From assembly GCA_963920575.1 (NCBI GenBank), contig OY986965.1:12166290-12230289 (forward strand): a DNA stretch of 64,000 nt. Direction: 5' to 3'. The position numbers were made by a program, and so were the translations under genes. The first letter of the stretch is position 1. Every line of letters starts with the position of its first letter. The notes under the pieces were generated by a model that was not told the origin of the DNA, did not search any database, and was given only the letters and a program-made list of their open reading frames with translations. Shown here piece after piece: positions 46,410 through 57,810 of this stretch. This DNA comes from Narthecium ossifragum (Eukaryota > Streptophyta > Magnoliopsida > Dioscoreales > Nartheciaceae).

Positions 46410-47412
46410 CTCATCGATCAAGGATGGGATGTGACTGACCAGCTATCCCATTCGTCTCATCTCCCTCTCTCTTCTCTCATCTCCCATCTCCCTCTTTTCT
46501 CTGTTCTCTCATCCGGTCATCCACTCATCCAGCCACGCCCGATGCCATCACCCACCGCCCATCGCCCACTCCCACTTTATCTGCTCCGTCGTCCGTCGGC
46601 TACACCCTGCCCCCTCTATCGGCTGGTTCGGCTCCGTCATCCGTCGGCCACACGCCCACGCCCGACGCCATATCGGCGCATCACCCATCGCCCATCGCCC
46701 ATCGCCCACGCCCCCTCTATCGGCTCTACCGTCTGTCGGCCACACCCGCACGCCCCCTCTACCGGATCCGTCGGCCGTCGCCGTCGGCCACGACCCACCC
46801 ACGACACCTTCCAAGCTTCATACCGACGATGCCGTCTCCTTCTCCTCGTTCCCTCTCCATTGCTGACGCTGCCCTTCCTCCTTCGGGCTTCAAAGCCGCT
46901 CTTCCAATCACCGGCAACAACCAACAACCATATGTGATCCACTCATCCGAGATCAGCCATCATCGAGACTCGAAACCCTCCGCGAATCCGCCCCTTCCAG
47001 TTCCAACACCCACCGATAGCTCGCCCCACCCCTCCTCACCACGCTATCGACCTTGCCCCACACCATCAGCCACACCCAACCCGCCATCGGCCACGCCCGA
47101 CCCACCGTCGGCCATGCGATCCAGGATCATTGTCCCGGTGGATGGCGTCCTCTTGTTCATCTACCTCCTCGACTATCATGAAGTAGTCGATCATCGTCCC
47201 GTCATCGGCCACGCGATCCACGAAGGTTCTGATCGACACCTTCCCTCTTCTCTTGTCTTCTCAGTTCTCATTCTTAGGTCGACCCTCATTTTTTTTGTGA
47301 ATTGGATGCTATGTTTTTTTGTAGATAAAGACTTGAATGTTATGCTTCATGTTTGGTTAAGGAATTAGGTAACGTTTTATAATTATTGTGAATTGTTTTT
47401 AAATAATTATAG
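46410..47412. other. Cytosine-rich low-complexity region
   Basis: Plus-strand Pro/Ser/His-rich frames (46431-46937 and 46829-47368) arise from tandem CATCGCCCA-type repeats (about 46545-46720) and T/C-rich tracts. They lack any domain and overlap in different frames, so I do not call genes. It may be the noncoding part of the hAT remnant that follows. Confidence 0.45.
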
Positions 47413-47874
47413 GATCATGGACAAGTATGTTTTCAAGTGAAAGCATATAGGGGAGTCTTCTTGCACTCCTAGCCTTGCACAGAGAACTCGTGTCGAATTT
47501 GATAGTGCCGAAGTAATTGCTGACCCAGGTAAACGAAAACCAACAGAGAACTCGTGTCGAATTTGAACATCATCAAGACTGACTTGGTTGTGTATGTTGA
47601 AAAAGAGATTTTTAAAATTATTGATGATGAAGTTATTTTTCAACGGTTTCAAAATATGAAGCCCCGTAGGATGCAATTATCACAATAAGTGACGAGTTAG
47701 TTTGTTTATTTCTTTTATCATGTATTTTTGTTATTTATTTTTATACCTTGGTATTTTATGTTAGTGAATGAGCTGGTCAAAGTACATTATACATGTAGGC
47801 ATTCCTCCGCCTTTTGAGTGAGGCTCGAAATTTTTTTGACCCCCCACTTAGTTAAATTTTTTAATCTGCCACTG
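47413..47874 (+). pseudogene. hAT transposon remnant (TTF-type transposase ends joined)
   Basis: The start of a zinc-finger TTF-type hAT transposase (MDKYVF near 47416) is followed after about 40 codons by its C-terminal hAT dimerisation end (TDLVVYVEKEIFKIIDDE ... RFQNMKPRRMQL, ending near 47686). The catalytic middle is missing. A 23-bp direct repeat beginning CAGAGAACTCGTG lies at 47480-47502 and 47544-47566, around the junction. The right terminus reads CAGTGGCAGATT on the minus strand, ending at 47874. No matching left terminus was found. Confidence 0.7.
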
Positions 47875-48771
47875 GTTTGATCTCTCTTCTTGATGGGATA
47901 GGAGCGGATCCCTAACTCTATATAAAGACAGTGGCATGGGTGATATATACAATACTAGAAGGGTCCGTGTTAGGTGGCACGGATAATCACTCACCCCCAC
48001 TACCCCCTAACCACCCACGCTCACTGCCTCTCTCTCCTCCCCTCTCTATGGCTCAACAAGGATGTGTCCCCCTCTCTCTTTCTCTCTCTATGACTCAGCT
48101 GTCATGTGTGAGAAAAATGAGTTAAATTGTGACTCATAAAGGTCGATCTTATAAAATAGATTAGAGTTTCTATAGTTCCCCATTTTCTAACGAACCGAAG
48201 CGCCTAACCCATTGTAGAGACTAGAAACGTTTTGGAGTGTTTGGAGCGATCATGACACAATAGCGTTTGTGGATGTTCTCCGTCTTGCACATCACCAACG
48301 CCATGGCTGGAGCTACGATTCTAGATACTTTTATCCATATAGATCTAACAATTAGCATCAGAGTGAGACTCTGGCTATGATTGATTGGTATTATATAATA
48401 TTCAATTTATTGATATGATTTTCTGATTTTACATGAAGTTTTTGTATTTTCCAGAATTATACATGAGGTTTCTTGTTTGTTTTCAGATTAAAAAATCCAT
48501 TAAGTTATTTGTGTGTTTAATATTCCACATAATGTAAGGGATAAAGTATGGTAGCAATAGAAGAAAGGCCCGACCAATCCATAGCTCGCCCAATCCATCA
48601 CCGCCGACCGCCATTGCTTTCGATCATGACCGCTGGGATCGCGATGGCCTCATTGGCTGCAGTGATTGGCGGATGCGGCACCGCCTTTGCCGGAAATGAA
48701 CGGCGGCGACTGAGCTATGCTCGATCATGTTAGGGGCTTTGCATCGTTGCTTGCCCAACGACGGTGGTGAC
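47875..48771. other. Intergenic; possible old Copia LTR end
   Basis: At about 48350 the sequence ATTAGCATCAGAGTGAG resembles a degenerate initiator-Met primer site after an LTR-like stretch with a TATATAAAG near 47920. Support is weak. Otherwise no gene is seen. Confidence 0.3.
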
Positions 48772-49296
48772 TGATGAGTACATGAAAGTGCATTCTGAAC
48801 ATGACTAAGAGCAACTTATTTGCTTAGTTTTCATGATTAATATAGATGATTTCGTCCGTATATGTTGCTTCACAAAGTTATTTGTATTATACAGTAAATT
48901 GAAGCAAAGATGAGTCATTAACGCCAAAATTGTACCTTCTCGAAATGAACCATATGAAGTGCTCTTGAAGTCTAGTATCTGGAGAATTTTACGGTTCGTG
49001 ATTCCGAGTTTCCTAGAGGAAGTTACGGCAATTTTAGTACCAATGGCGCAGTCTGGATGGCAAAACAGTAAATACTCAGGAAAGACGGATCGATTATGTT
49101 CCTTAAAAGGATCGATCTTTTTATGCAGATAGACCTGACAGAACACACACTTTTCGGATGATCACAGAAGGATCGATCCTCCTTTCACTAGAGAATATTG
49201 AGGAAATGGTCGAGGAGAAGGATCGATCTTTCTCCTATCGAAGGATCCATCCTACTCTATGGAAGGATCCATCCTACTGAGAAGGATCCATCCTAC
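48772..49296 (+). repeat. Truncated W-type LTR directly abutting element W
   Basis: It starts TGATGAGTACATGAAAG and continues for 525 bp colinear with the W LTRs. It ends in GGATCC/GATCGATC repeats at the exact start of the next LTR. It resembles the 3' LTR of W (57811) more than the adjacent 5' LTR over 49000-49200. Confidence 0.85.
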
Positions 49297-50969
49297 TGAT
49301 GAGTGCATGAAAGTGCACTCTGAACATGACTAAGAGCAGCTTATTTGCTTTGTTTTCATGATCAGTATAGACGATTTCGTCCGTATATGTTGCTTCACAA
49401 AGTTATTTGTATTATGCAGGAAATTGAAGCAAAGATGGGTCTTTAACGCCAAAACTGTACCTGCTCATGAAGAATCAGATGATGTGCCATATATGGTTGG
49501 AAAACTCTTGAAGTCAATTTTTTGGAGAATTTTACGGTTCGTGATTTGGAGCTTCATAGAGGAAGTTACAGTGTTTTTAGTGCCAGTGCGCTGTGTATAA
49601 TGGCAGAAGAAATATGCAGAAAATAAAAGATCGATCTTCCTTATATAAAAGATCGATCTCTTATGCATGCAGAGATGAAAAAGACCCACGGTCGACCGTG
49701 GCATCAACCGTCAGCCTCTGTCAAAGAAAATACTTCGCAGGGTCGATGCGAAGATCGACCGTGAGCGAAAACAAGAAAGTTGGAATAAAAGATCGATCTT
49801 CTTTACTAAAAAGATCGATCCTTTGTGGGCGTTGACAACAACTGATGAAAGAGATCGATCTCTTCCTTGAAAAACATCGATCTGAACCTGGGCGATCTGG
49901 AAGGAACCCAGTCTACGGAGAAAGAAGATCGATCCTTTCCTTAGGGAGATCGATCTCAGTCAGGGCGAACAAGGTTATGAAAATTGAGAAAAGAAAGAAG
50001 ATCGATCTTTATCCTTAAGAAGATCGATCCCTTGTCGGACGACCTGAATATGAGCCATCAGATTTAATTCAACGGCTGAAATAAAAGCTAGGGTTTCATG
50101 TCCTTATATAAAGGGGACTTCTTGGACGTTTTTGGAGGCTCTTGCTGGACGTTTTCTAAGGGAAGAAGATGAAGACATCTCCAACCATGCCTGAGTAATC
50201 CTCGGGCATGGCGGATGGATGATCTAGCGAGGACTAGGGCTTCTTCTCCAACAATGGTTCATAGTTTTAATCTTTACTGTTAAACTCTTTTCTATGTATT
50301 GGATCTTCAAAGATTATTTTCAAATTATAGATTTCTATGTGGATGATTAATATTATGAATCCAGTCATGCTTCTTTCATGATCTTATAATCCCATAGTTT
50401 TATCTATTGTTTACCTACTTTATCTTGTGAAATCTTTGCTATGCATTGCCGATTGTGAGAGTTGGTATTGTGTATTCTTAGAGATCTGGTTAGATAGAGT
50501 TAGGGCTTTGCCATGATGAACTTTTGCTATATGTTGCCTGTAGTGACAGCCGGTATCATATATTCTTAGGTTTGGGTTGGATGAAGTTGGACTTATAATA
50601 AGGAAGAATCAATCATAGGAAGAGACATTTATATATTTTGTTAGGTTTATAGTTCCATATCTTCCGGTTAAGGTGATTGGGATGTGAATCCCTTAACTGA
50701 GTATCATATGAACCATTGAGAAGAGAAGAGCCTAAATCCGAGTGAAGTGATTCCTGAAGCCTAGCCTCATTCAAATCTTGATTTCTTCCGTAACTTTATT
50801 TTATCATTACATCTTCGATCTATTTTCTTAACTTTTACGCTTCTTGATTGTTTTCGATATATTGTTATCTGTGTTTCTGGATCTTTCCTACTTGTCTCTC
50901 TGTGGGTTCGACCTCTCTTCTGCTGTACTGCACTACGATCGCTGTGCGTGACATATTTGAGCGACATCA
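49297..50969 (+). repeat. Element W 5' LTR, 1673 bp
   Basis: It starts TGATGAGTGCATG and ends GAGCGACATCA. GATCGATC pairs are at 49629/49651, 49791/49813, 49853/49875 (second with one change), 49927/49948 and 50000/50022. Between the first two lies a GGTCGACC block (49690-49760). Then come TTCAACGGCTGAAATAAAAG and TATA (TTATATAAAG, about 50103). Two diverged ~110-bp repeats with TTTGCTATGCATTGCC lie at about 50424-50565. Confidence 0.9.
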
Positions 50970-50974
50970 AAAAT

Positions 50975-50992
50975 TGGCGCCGTTGCCGGGGA
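50975..50992 (+). promoter_or_regulatory. Primer binding site, tRNA-Asp type
   Basis: TGGCGCCGTTGCCGGGGA lies five bases after the 5' LTR and is complementary to the 3' end of plant tRNA-Asp. It is the usual primer site of Athila/Tat elements. Confidence 0.9.
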
Positions 50993-51203
50993 GACGGCTT
51001 AGAAAAGCGCCAGAATCAGATTACAGTGATTGTAGACACCAAAAGCGGTAACTTCGTTCATTTTCTTTAGTCTTTATTTCTTTATTTCGGCTTTGATTTT
51101 CCTTCTCCATTAGGTTTGTTTTCTTTTAGTCGGTTTTAGTTAGTAAGCTTAGTTTCAATTATTGTTTTTGCCTATTTTCTTTAGTTGATTTGCATCTTTT
51201 GGA

Positions 51204-53645
51204 TTGCGTGTTTGTTGGTGTATGCCTCGGTATAGAGATGAACTAGGCAGATTTGCTAGACGCCCCGAGGGTGATTCTGAAACTTCTGATAGTGAGACGT
51301 ATATTGCTGATCTCTTTGACGCACAGTCACAAACTTCACATCATATTTTCATTATGGCTGAGCACGAGGAAGAACAACCTCCTACGAGTTTGGAAGAATA
51401 TTTGCATCCCACACGCACTGCTACACCTTCATGCATCATGTTTCCACCTAATGTAGCACATGTTGACTTTAAACCTGGCATGATTCAGTTGCTTCCTACC
51501 TTTCATGGGTTGGAAAATGAAAATCCATATGTGCATATTAGGGAGTTTGAGGAAGTAGTAGCGACCTCCCATAGCCAACCAGGTGCACTAGATATGATCC
51601 GACTTAAGTTTTTTCCCTTCTCACTGAAGGATAGAGCGAAGAGTTGGTTATATTCCTTGAGGCCACGATCTATAGGATCTTGGGCTGAAATGACACAGAT
51701 ATTTTTCAACAAGTATTTCCCACAGCACAAAATCAATGCACTTAAGAGACAGATTTCGATCTTCACACAGATTGATAGTGAAACTTTGTATCAGGCATGG
51801 GAACGATTTAAAGACATGTTGAATTTATGTCCTCATCATGGATATGAAAGTTGGCGTCTTGTTAGTTATTTCTATGATGATTTAACTGTTAGAGAACGTC
51901 AATTTGTTGAGATGATGTGCAATAGTGAATTTTTGCAAAAAGATATTGATGCAGCAATTGAATACTTGACTGAGCTTGCTGAGAAAGCTCATACATGGAC
52001 TGGACCGAATGCAATAGAAAGTACAAACCGGGCCAGACCACCACCGCATCAACCAGGTGGAGGAATTTATCAGCTGCGGGAGGAGGATGCACTCAAGGCT
52101 AAAGTGAAGAGTCTAACAAGAGAGCTGGAGCTATTAAAGACCAAAGATATGATGGCAGCCCGGACCTCTCCATATAATGAACCTACAAGGCTGGCTGGGC
52201 CGTGTGCGATATGTCAAGGCGTGGACCACCAGATCGATGGTTGCCCCACCTATGCTGAGATGAGAGGTGTGTACGACGAGTATTGCAACGCTGTAGGCGG
52301 ATTCAGGAGGCCGTACACCCCTTACTCGGAAACGTATAATCCAGGATGGCGAGAGCATCCGAACTTCAGCTGGAAGTCGAATGCTCCACAAAGCAACGAG
52401 CATCATCAACAGCCACCTAATAAGCCTTTTTCTAACCCTCCTTATAATACATCTGGTTTTCCTAGGCCTACATTTAATGACAGTTTACAGGAATTGAAAT
52501 CTATGATTGTGCAGGAATCCAAGGAAAGAAAGGAGGATGTTCAAGAGATCAAGAGCCAGATCACAAAGCTGATCAATTCTTTGAGCGTGCATGAACGAGG
52601 AAAGTTCCCAGCTCAACCTCAACAAACGCAGGTATCTAGTACTGAGCAAAATAATGTGAAGGAGATGAACGCCGTAACTACAAGAAGTGGAAAAACAACA
52701 AAAAGCCCTTCACAAGAGCCCACAGAACCTCCTATTGTTGTTGAAGAAGAGGACCAGATTAAGAAGAACCATGCAAAGGCCGATCATCCAGATGGCCCTA
52801 CGCCAGGTGACTTTAAGGTACATGTCCCTTTCCCTCAGGCATTGAAATCCACTAAATTTACTATGGAGCCCAACAGCGAGATTTTGGAGCATCTTCGGCA
52901 GGTTAAGGTAAATCTTCCTCTGTTGCACGTTATTAAGCAGATTCCTACATATCCTAAAGTGATTAAAGATTTATGCACTATAAAGAGACGACATCATGTA
53001 AAGAAAACTGCATTTTTAACAGAGCAGGTTAGTGCACTGCTTCAGCATAGGATTCCTCCTAAATATAAGGATCCTGGCTGTCCTACTGTGTCTTGTTTCA
53101 TTGGAGAGCATGAAGTAGGACAAGCTTTACTAGATCTTGGTGCGAGTGCTAATTTGATGCAATATTCTGTTTACTTGCAACTTGGTTTAGGACAGATTAA
53201 GTTGACATATGTGATTTTGCAATTGGTAGATAGATTCACGAAGACTCCACGAGGAGTAGTAGAGGATGTGCTTGTTCAGATAGATAAATTTTATTATCCT
53301 GTTGATTTCTTAGTCTTGGATACTCAGGCTGTAGTAACTGCTGATTCTAGAATTCCTATTATTTTAGGTAGACCGTTTCTTGCTACTGCTAATTCTATAA
53401 TTAATTGCAGGAATAGCTTAATGAAGTTAACTTTTGAGAATATGACTTTAGAAATTAATGTTTTTAATGTTGCTAAGCAGCCTGATGAGGATGATGAATG
53501 CCAACAGACTTACCAGATTGATTTGCTCACTGAAGAGGAGTTTGCTACGACTGAAATTAATTTTCTTGAATTAGATTTGGATCAAAATGTTGATGTTGAT
53601 GGTATGTGTAAAAATTTGGAACATTGTTCTTTTGCAGGTCCATGA
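51204..53645 (+). CDS. Element W gag-protease ORF (813 codons)
   Basis: An intact open frame encodes the capsid protein and aspartic protease of an Athila-type element, which would assemble the cytoplasmic particle and process the polyprotein. The gag domain spans about residues 85-265 (FPFSLKDRAKSWLYSLRP at 137, YQAWERFKDMLNLCPHHG at 196). A CCHC knuckle (C334, C337, H342, C347) lies near residue 340. The protease active site is DLGA at 644-647, and LGRPFLATAN is at 721. The first ATG at 51204 is used here; a later Met at residue 51 (MAEHEEE) is an alternative start. The TGA at 53643 may be the natural gag-protease end or a mutation, since the same frame continues. This is the longest open frame in the window. 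Confidence 0.85.
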   Translation: MRVCWCMPRYRDELGRFARRPEGDSETSDSETYIADLFDAQSQTSHHIFIMAEHEEEQPPTSLEEYLHPTRTATPSCIMFPPNVAHVDFKPGMIQLLPTFHGLENENPYVHIREFEEVVATSHSQPGALDMIRLKFFPFSLKDRAKSWLYSLRPRSIGSWAEMTQIFFNKYFPQHKINALKRQISIFTQIDSETLYQAWERFKDMLNLCPHHGYESWRLVSYFYDDLTVRERQFVEMMCNSEFLQKDIDAAIEYLTELAEKAHTWTGPNAIESTNRARPPPHQPGGGIYQLREEDALKAKVKSLTRELELLKTKDMMAARTSPYNEPTRLAGPCAICQGVDHQIDGCPTYAEMRGVYDEYCNAVGGFRRPYTPYSETYNPGWREHPNFSWKSNAPQSNEHHQQPPNKPFSNPPYNTSGFPRPTFNDSLQELKSMIVQESKERKEDVQEIKSQITKLINSLSVHERGKFPAQPQQTQVSSTEQNNVKEMNAVTTRSGKTTKSPSQEPTEPPIVVEEEDQIKKNHAKADHPDGPTPGDFKVHVPFPQALKSTKFTMEPNSEILEHLRQVKVNLPLLHVIKQIPTYPKVIKDLCTIKRRHHVKKTAFLTEQVSALLQHRIPPKYKDPGCPTVSCFIGEHEVGQALLDLGASANLMQYSVYLQLGLGQIKLTYVILQLVDRFTKTPRGVVEDVLVQIDKFYYPVDFLVLDTQAVVTADSRIPIILGRPFLATANSIINCRNSLMKLTFENMTLEINVFNVAKQPDEDDECQQTYQIDLLTEEEFATTEINFLELDLDQNVDVDGMCKNLEHCSFAGP

Positions 53646-54887
53646 AATCCAAAGTTTGAAGAACTGCCAGAAAGAGGACAACCACCAACACCATCAGCAG
53701 TAGAGCCGCCCAAGCTGGACCTGAAGTCGCTTCCTCAAGGATTGAAGCATGCCTATCTTGGTCCAGGTGATACATACCCAGTTATTATTTCTTCAACATT
53801 AACTACAGAGTAAGGTGAGCAATTACTTAGCATTTTAAATGAGCATAAATCAGCTATTGGATGGAGTATAGCAGATTTAAAAGGTATTAGTCCCTTGATA
53901 TGTTCCCATATGATTAATCTTGAACAAGGGGTTGTACATCGTAGGGATCCTCAGCGTAGATTGAACCCTACAATGAAAGAGGTAGTAAAAACCGAAGTGT
54001 TGAAATTATTAGATGCAGGGATCATTTACCCTATTGCTGATAGCAAATGGGTGAGTCCTACACAAGTTGTGCCTAAAAAATCTGGTGTCACCGTTGTTGA
54101 AAATGAAAGTGGAGACTTTGTCCCTACTAAATTGGTGACAAGATGGCGTATGTGTATAGATTATAGAAAATTGAATGCTGCCACCCGTAAGGATCATTTT
54201 CCATTGCCTTTTCTAGACCAGATTTTAGAGAGAGTAGCTGGACATCCTTTTTATTGTTTTCTTGATGGTTATTCTGGATATTATCAGATTGAGATTGCTT
54301 TAGAGGATCAGGAAAAAACTACTTTTACATGTCCTTTTGGTACTTATGCTTTCCGTAGAATGATCGAGGAAAAAACTACTTTTACATGTAATTTTCAGCG
54401 TTGTATGATGAGTATGTTTGCTGATATGATCGAGGAATGTATGGAAGTATATATGGATGACTTGACTGTATTTCGTAATACTTTTGATGCATGCTTGCAA
54501 AACTCAAAGAGAGTCTTGGTCAGGTGTGAAGAGAAGCACCTTGTGCTTAACTAGGAAAAGTGTCACTTCATGGTGCCCTCAAGCATTGTATTGGGCCATA
54601 TTGTCTCTTCTAGAGGCATTGAGGTTGATCGATCAAAAATCAATCTCATCTCAAAGCTTCATGTGCCAAAGACTGTTAAAGATGTTAGATCCTTTCTACG
54701 GCATGCTGGTTTTTACAGGAGATTCATTTAGACTTTTTCTGCTATTGCTCGTCCTTTGTGTAATTTTTTGATAAAGGATACCCCTTTTGAGTGGACTATT
54801 GCTTGTCAAGAGGCTTTTCAAGCCTTGATTGGTAAATTGACTTCCGCACCTATTGTGTAACCACATGATTGGAGCTTTCCTTTTGAA
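53646..54887 (+). pseudogene. Element W reverse transcriptase, broken
   Basis: Same frame as gag. The Athila RT palm is recognisable: MCIDYRKLNAATRKDHFPLPF, the catalytic YMDD (54450-54461) and QEKTTFTCPFGTYAFRRM. The next conserved segment (family PFGLCNAP) is absent. Its place is taken by a second copy of 22 bp (54311-54332 repeated at 54368-54389) encoding EKTTFTC, which keeps the frame but removes a core RT motif. In-frame stops lie at 53811 (TAA), 54552 (TAG), 54729 (TAG) and 54858 (TAA). It is non-functional. Confidence 0.85.
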
Positions 54888-55316
54888 TTGATGTGTGATG
54901 CAAGTGATTTTGCTGTAGGAGCTGTTTTAGGACAGCGAAAAGATGGTAAACCTCATGTTATTTATTATGCTAGCCGAACCTTGAATAATGCACAGATGAA
55001 TTATTCTACTACCGAGAAAGAACTGTTAGCTATAGTCTTTGCATTAGACAAGTTTCATGCTTATTTGATTGGTTTTCCTATCACTATTTTCACTGATCAT
55101 GCTGCGCTTAAGTACCTTCTCACCAAGAAAGATGATAAAGCGCGCCTAATTCATTGGATATTAATCTTACAGGAATTTGATATTTCTATAAAAGATAAAA
55201 AGGGTGTGGAGAACGTTGTCGCTGATCACCTATCGAGGTTGATGGTGGAAGTAGCGGAAGATGAGCCACCAATCATGGATGACCTCCCTGATGAGCAACT
55301 CTTTTCAGTTGCATGA
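54888..55316 (+). pseudogene. Element W RNase H domain
   Basis: This open stretch of the pol frame carries a complete-looking Ty3 RNase H with acidic residues in [26 protein letters not shown] and VADHLSRL. It is cut off from RT by the TAA at 54858 and from integrase by the TGA at 55314. RNase H would remove the RNA template during reverse transcription. Confidence 0.85.
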
Positions 55317-56615
55317 CTGCCCTGGTATGCACATATTGTCAATTATTTGGCGACATGTGAGATCCCTTCCTTTTGGAGTGCGCATGATAAGCGTAGATTT
55401 TTTGTTGAGGTAAAGAAATATTATTGGGATGATCCTTGTCTGTTTAAGTATTGTCCTGACCAGATTATGCGCCCTTGTGTCCCTGATTATGAAATAGAAA
55501 GTATCATTACATTTTGTCACTCTCATGCATATGGAGGGCATTTCTCGATGAAAAAGACTGCTGCTAAAATTCTTCAATGTGGTTTTTACTGGCCTACCAC
55601 GTTTCGTAATGTTAACATTTTCTGCAGATCCTGTGATAGATGCCTAACGTTAGGAGCTTTATCAAGAAGACATATGATGCCTTTGAACCCCACTCAAGCT
55701 GTAGAGATTTTTGATTGTTGGGGTATAGACTTTATGGTACCCTTTCCTTCTTCTTTTGGATATTTATATATATTGTTGGTTGTGGAATATGTTTCTAAGT
55801 GGGTGGAGGCTATTGCATGTAGGAATAATGATCATTCCACTGTCATCAAGTTTCTTAAAGAGCATGTTTTGTCTAGATTTGGTACTCCTAGGGTTATTAT
55901 TAATGACGAGGGATCACATTTTTGTAACCGCTCTTTTGAGGCTTTGATGCGCAAGTATGGAGTCACACATAAGATTTCCACTGCTTATCATCCACAGACG
56001 AATGGCCAACCTGAGTTAGCCAATAGGGAGATAAAGCAAATCCTAGAAAAGACAGTGAGCCCTATCCGAAAAGACTGGTCCTTGAGGCTATCAGATGCGT
56101 TGTGGGCCTATCGCTCTGCTTACAAGACTACCCTGGGGATGTCACCGTTTCGCCTTGTTTATGGAAAAGCATGCCATCTTCCAGTCGAATTAGAACATAA
56201 GGCATATTGGGCTATTAAGTCACTAAATTTTACTTTGGATACTGCAGGTCAGGAACGGAAACTCCAGCTGTCTGAGTTGGAGGAGCTCAGGAATGATGCT
56301 TATGAGAGTTCCAGGATCTTCAAGGCAAAGACAAAGGCCCACCATGACAAGAAGATCCTGCGAAAGACGTTCAAAGTCGGACAACAAGCTTATCTGTATG
56401 ACGCACGACTGCATCTCCATCCTGGGAAGCTGAGATCACGCTGTACAGGCCCCTTCACCGTTAGCAAAATATTTGAGAATGGGGCTGTGGAAGTTTAAGA
56501 CCCAAAGGATGGGAGGCTGTTTACGGTTAATGGATAGCGTTTGAAACAGATTCCAAAGAAAGCGGATCTTGAAGAGCACACCGTTTCTTTCGTAGACCCT
56601 GTCTACGAGGGATGA
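55317..56615 (+). pseudogene. Element W integrase
   Basis: Same frame again. It has an HHCC zinc module ([11 protein letters not shown] ... CRSCDRC) and a DDE core with Asp codons at 55728 and 55905 and the Glu at 56013. There are 35 residues between the second Asp and the Glu, as the family requires. The C-terminal part has [16 protein letters not shown]. Stops occur at 56496 (TAA) and 56535 (TAG) shortly before the last stop at 56613. The 384-codon piece 55347-56498 is the second longest open frame of the element. No chromodomain follows. Confidence 0.87.
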
Positions 56616-57810
56616 TCTCTCTACTATCTATTATTTCCCTTTTTGATTAGGTTAGATTGTTTTAGTTTGTTTGCTTTCATTTTCATTTGCTTTTGTTTGC
56701 TATTTTATGTTTTTAGGATGCCTGGACTTCCGTCTTCCTTGCTTGAGAAAGTCGGCCACAATGAAGAACCATGTGCAAGATTTCAGATATTCTGTCAGGT
56801 GGCCTCGCTCTTATTTCGATTTTCTATTTTTCTTTATGCTATATATGAAAATTCAGCCAACACCCTTCTGCTTATTTACATGATTAGCACACATTGAGGA
56901 AAATGTGAATTTCAGGTTGGGGGGTGTAGGCATATATGATCTCATGCATGCTACCTTATTGAGTGTAATAGTTTTGAATTGAGTATGTTACTAGAAATTG
57001 TACATGAGCTGAAATTTTTATGCTTATTATACATGTTGCTTTCACATGGATTGACCCATACATTGATTGCATGCGTGATAACCTGAAGGTAGAACATTAT
57101 GTGATTCACACACGAACACGTTATGTGTAGTGGTAATTATACTCACCAGAGGAATGAGCATGCTATTGTCAATCTAGATCATGATTTTAGCATTAGCTAG
57201 TGTTGAGTATTGCATGCAGAAAAAAAAAAGAAAACAAAAAGTTCTGGAGCTTGATCAAGCTGTACCTAAACGACTATTAAGTGATCTACTGAGTAACCGG
57301 GTGTTCTTGCCTCAGGAAGCTGGAAGCTCGCGTAAAAAGGTAGAACCACTAATAGCTAAAAAAAACTATGAAGTGTTTTTCTAAGTAATCGGGTCTCTGC
57401 GCCTCAAGAAGCGGAGAGTGCTCGCGTAAAAAGGTAAAATGTCTGATAGTTGAAGAAAAAAAGCATGCTGTTGTTTAAATGCGATGGTTGGATGATTGGT
57501 CTGGAAGATAGTAGTGTGCTTTGACTAATGGTGGGTAGAAGTTGCTTCTGTACGTAACATTTATTTGTCACATCACATGTATTCTTCTGGATGGTGATTA
57601 GCACGTTTGATGTGTAGAAGTTGATTTCATATGTTGGTAGTATGTGTATGAGTATAAGACGTTTTCGTGCTCTGTATTGTGTACAACATTATTGACTTGA
57701 TAAAGCAGAATTTTTATCATGCATGTCTACATCCTTGAACCGTTAGGGTGTTTAATTATATTTTATGCTCTTTGAATTGCTAGAGACTAGCAATAAGCTG
57801 GTTGGGGGTG
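56616..57810 (+). mobile_element. Element W 3' noncoding region and polypurine tract
   Basis: About 1.2 kb with no env-like frame. A ~130-bp unit ending GCTCGCGTAAAAAGGTA, with CCTCAGGAAGC-type sequence, is present twice (about 57235-57345 and 57370-57440). The polypurine tract GGTTGGGGGTG (57800-57810) directly precedes the 3' LTR. Confidence 0.85.

Noticed and set aside
46431..47368. Proline-rich ORFs of 168 and 179 codons
   Set aside because: They arise from C-rich tandem repeats in different overlapping frames with no recognisable domain.
56616..57810. Env-like gene in element W
   Set aside because: No frame above about 84 codons and no signal or membrane segment of the expected kind between integrase and polypurine tract.
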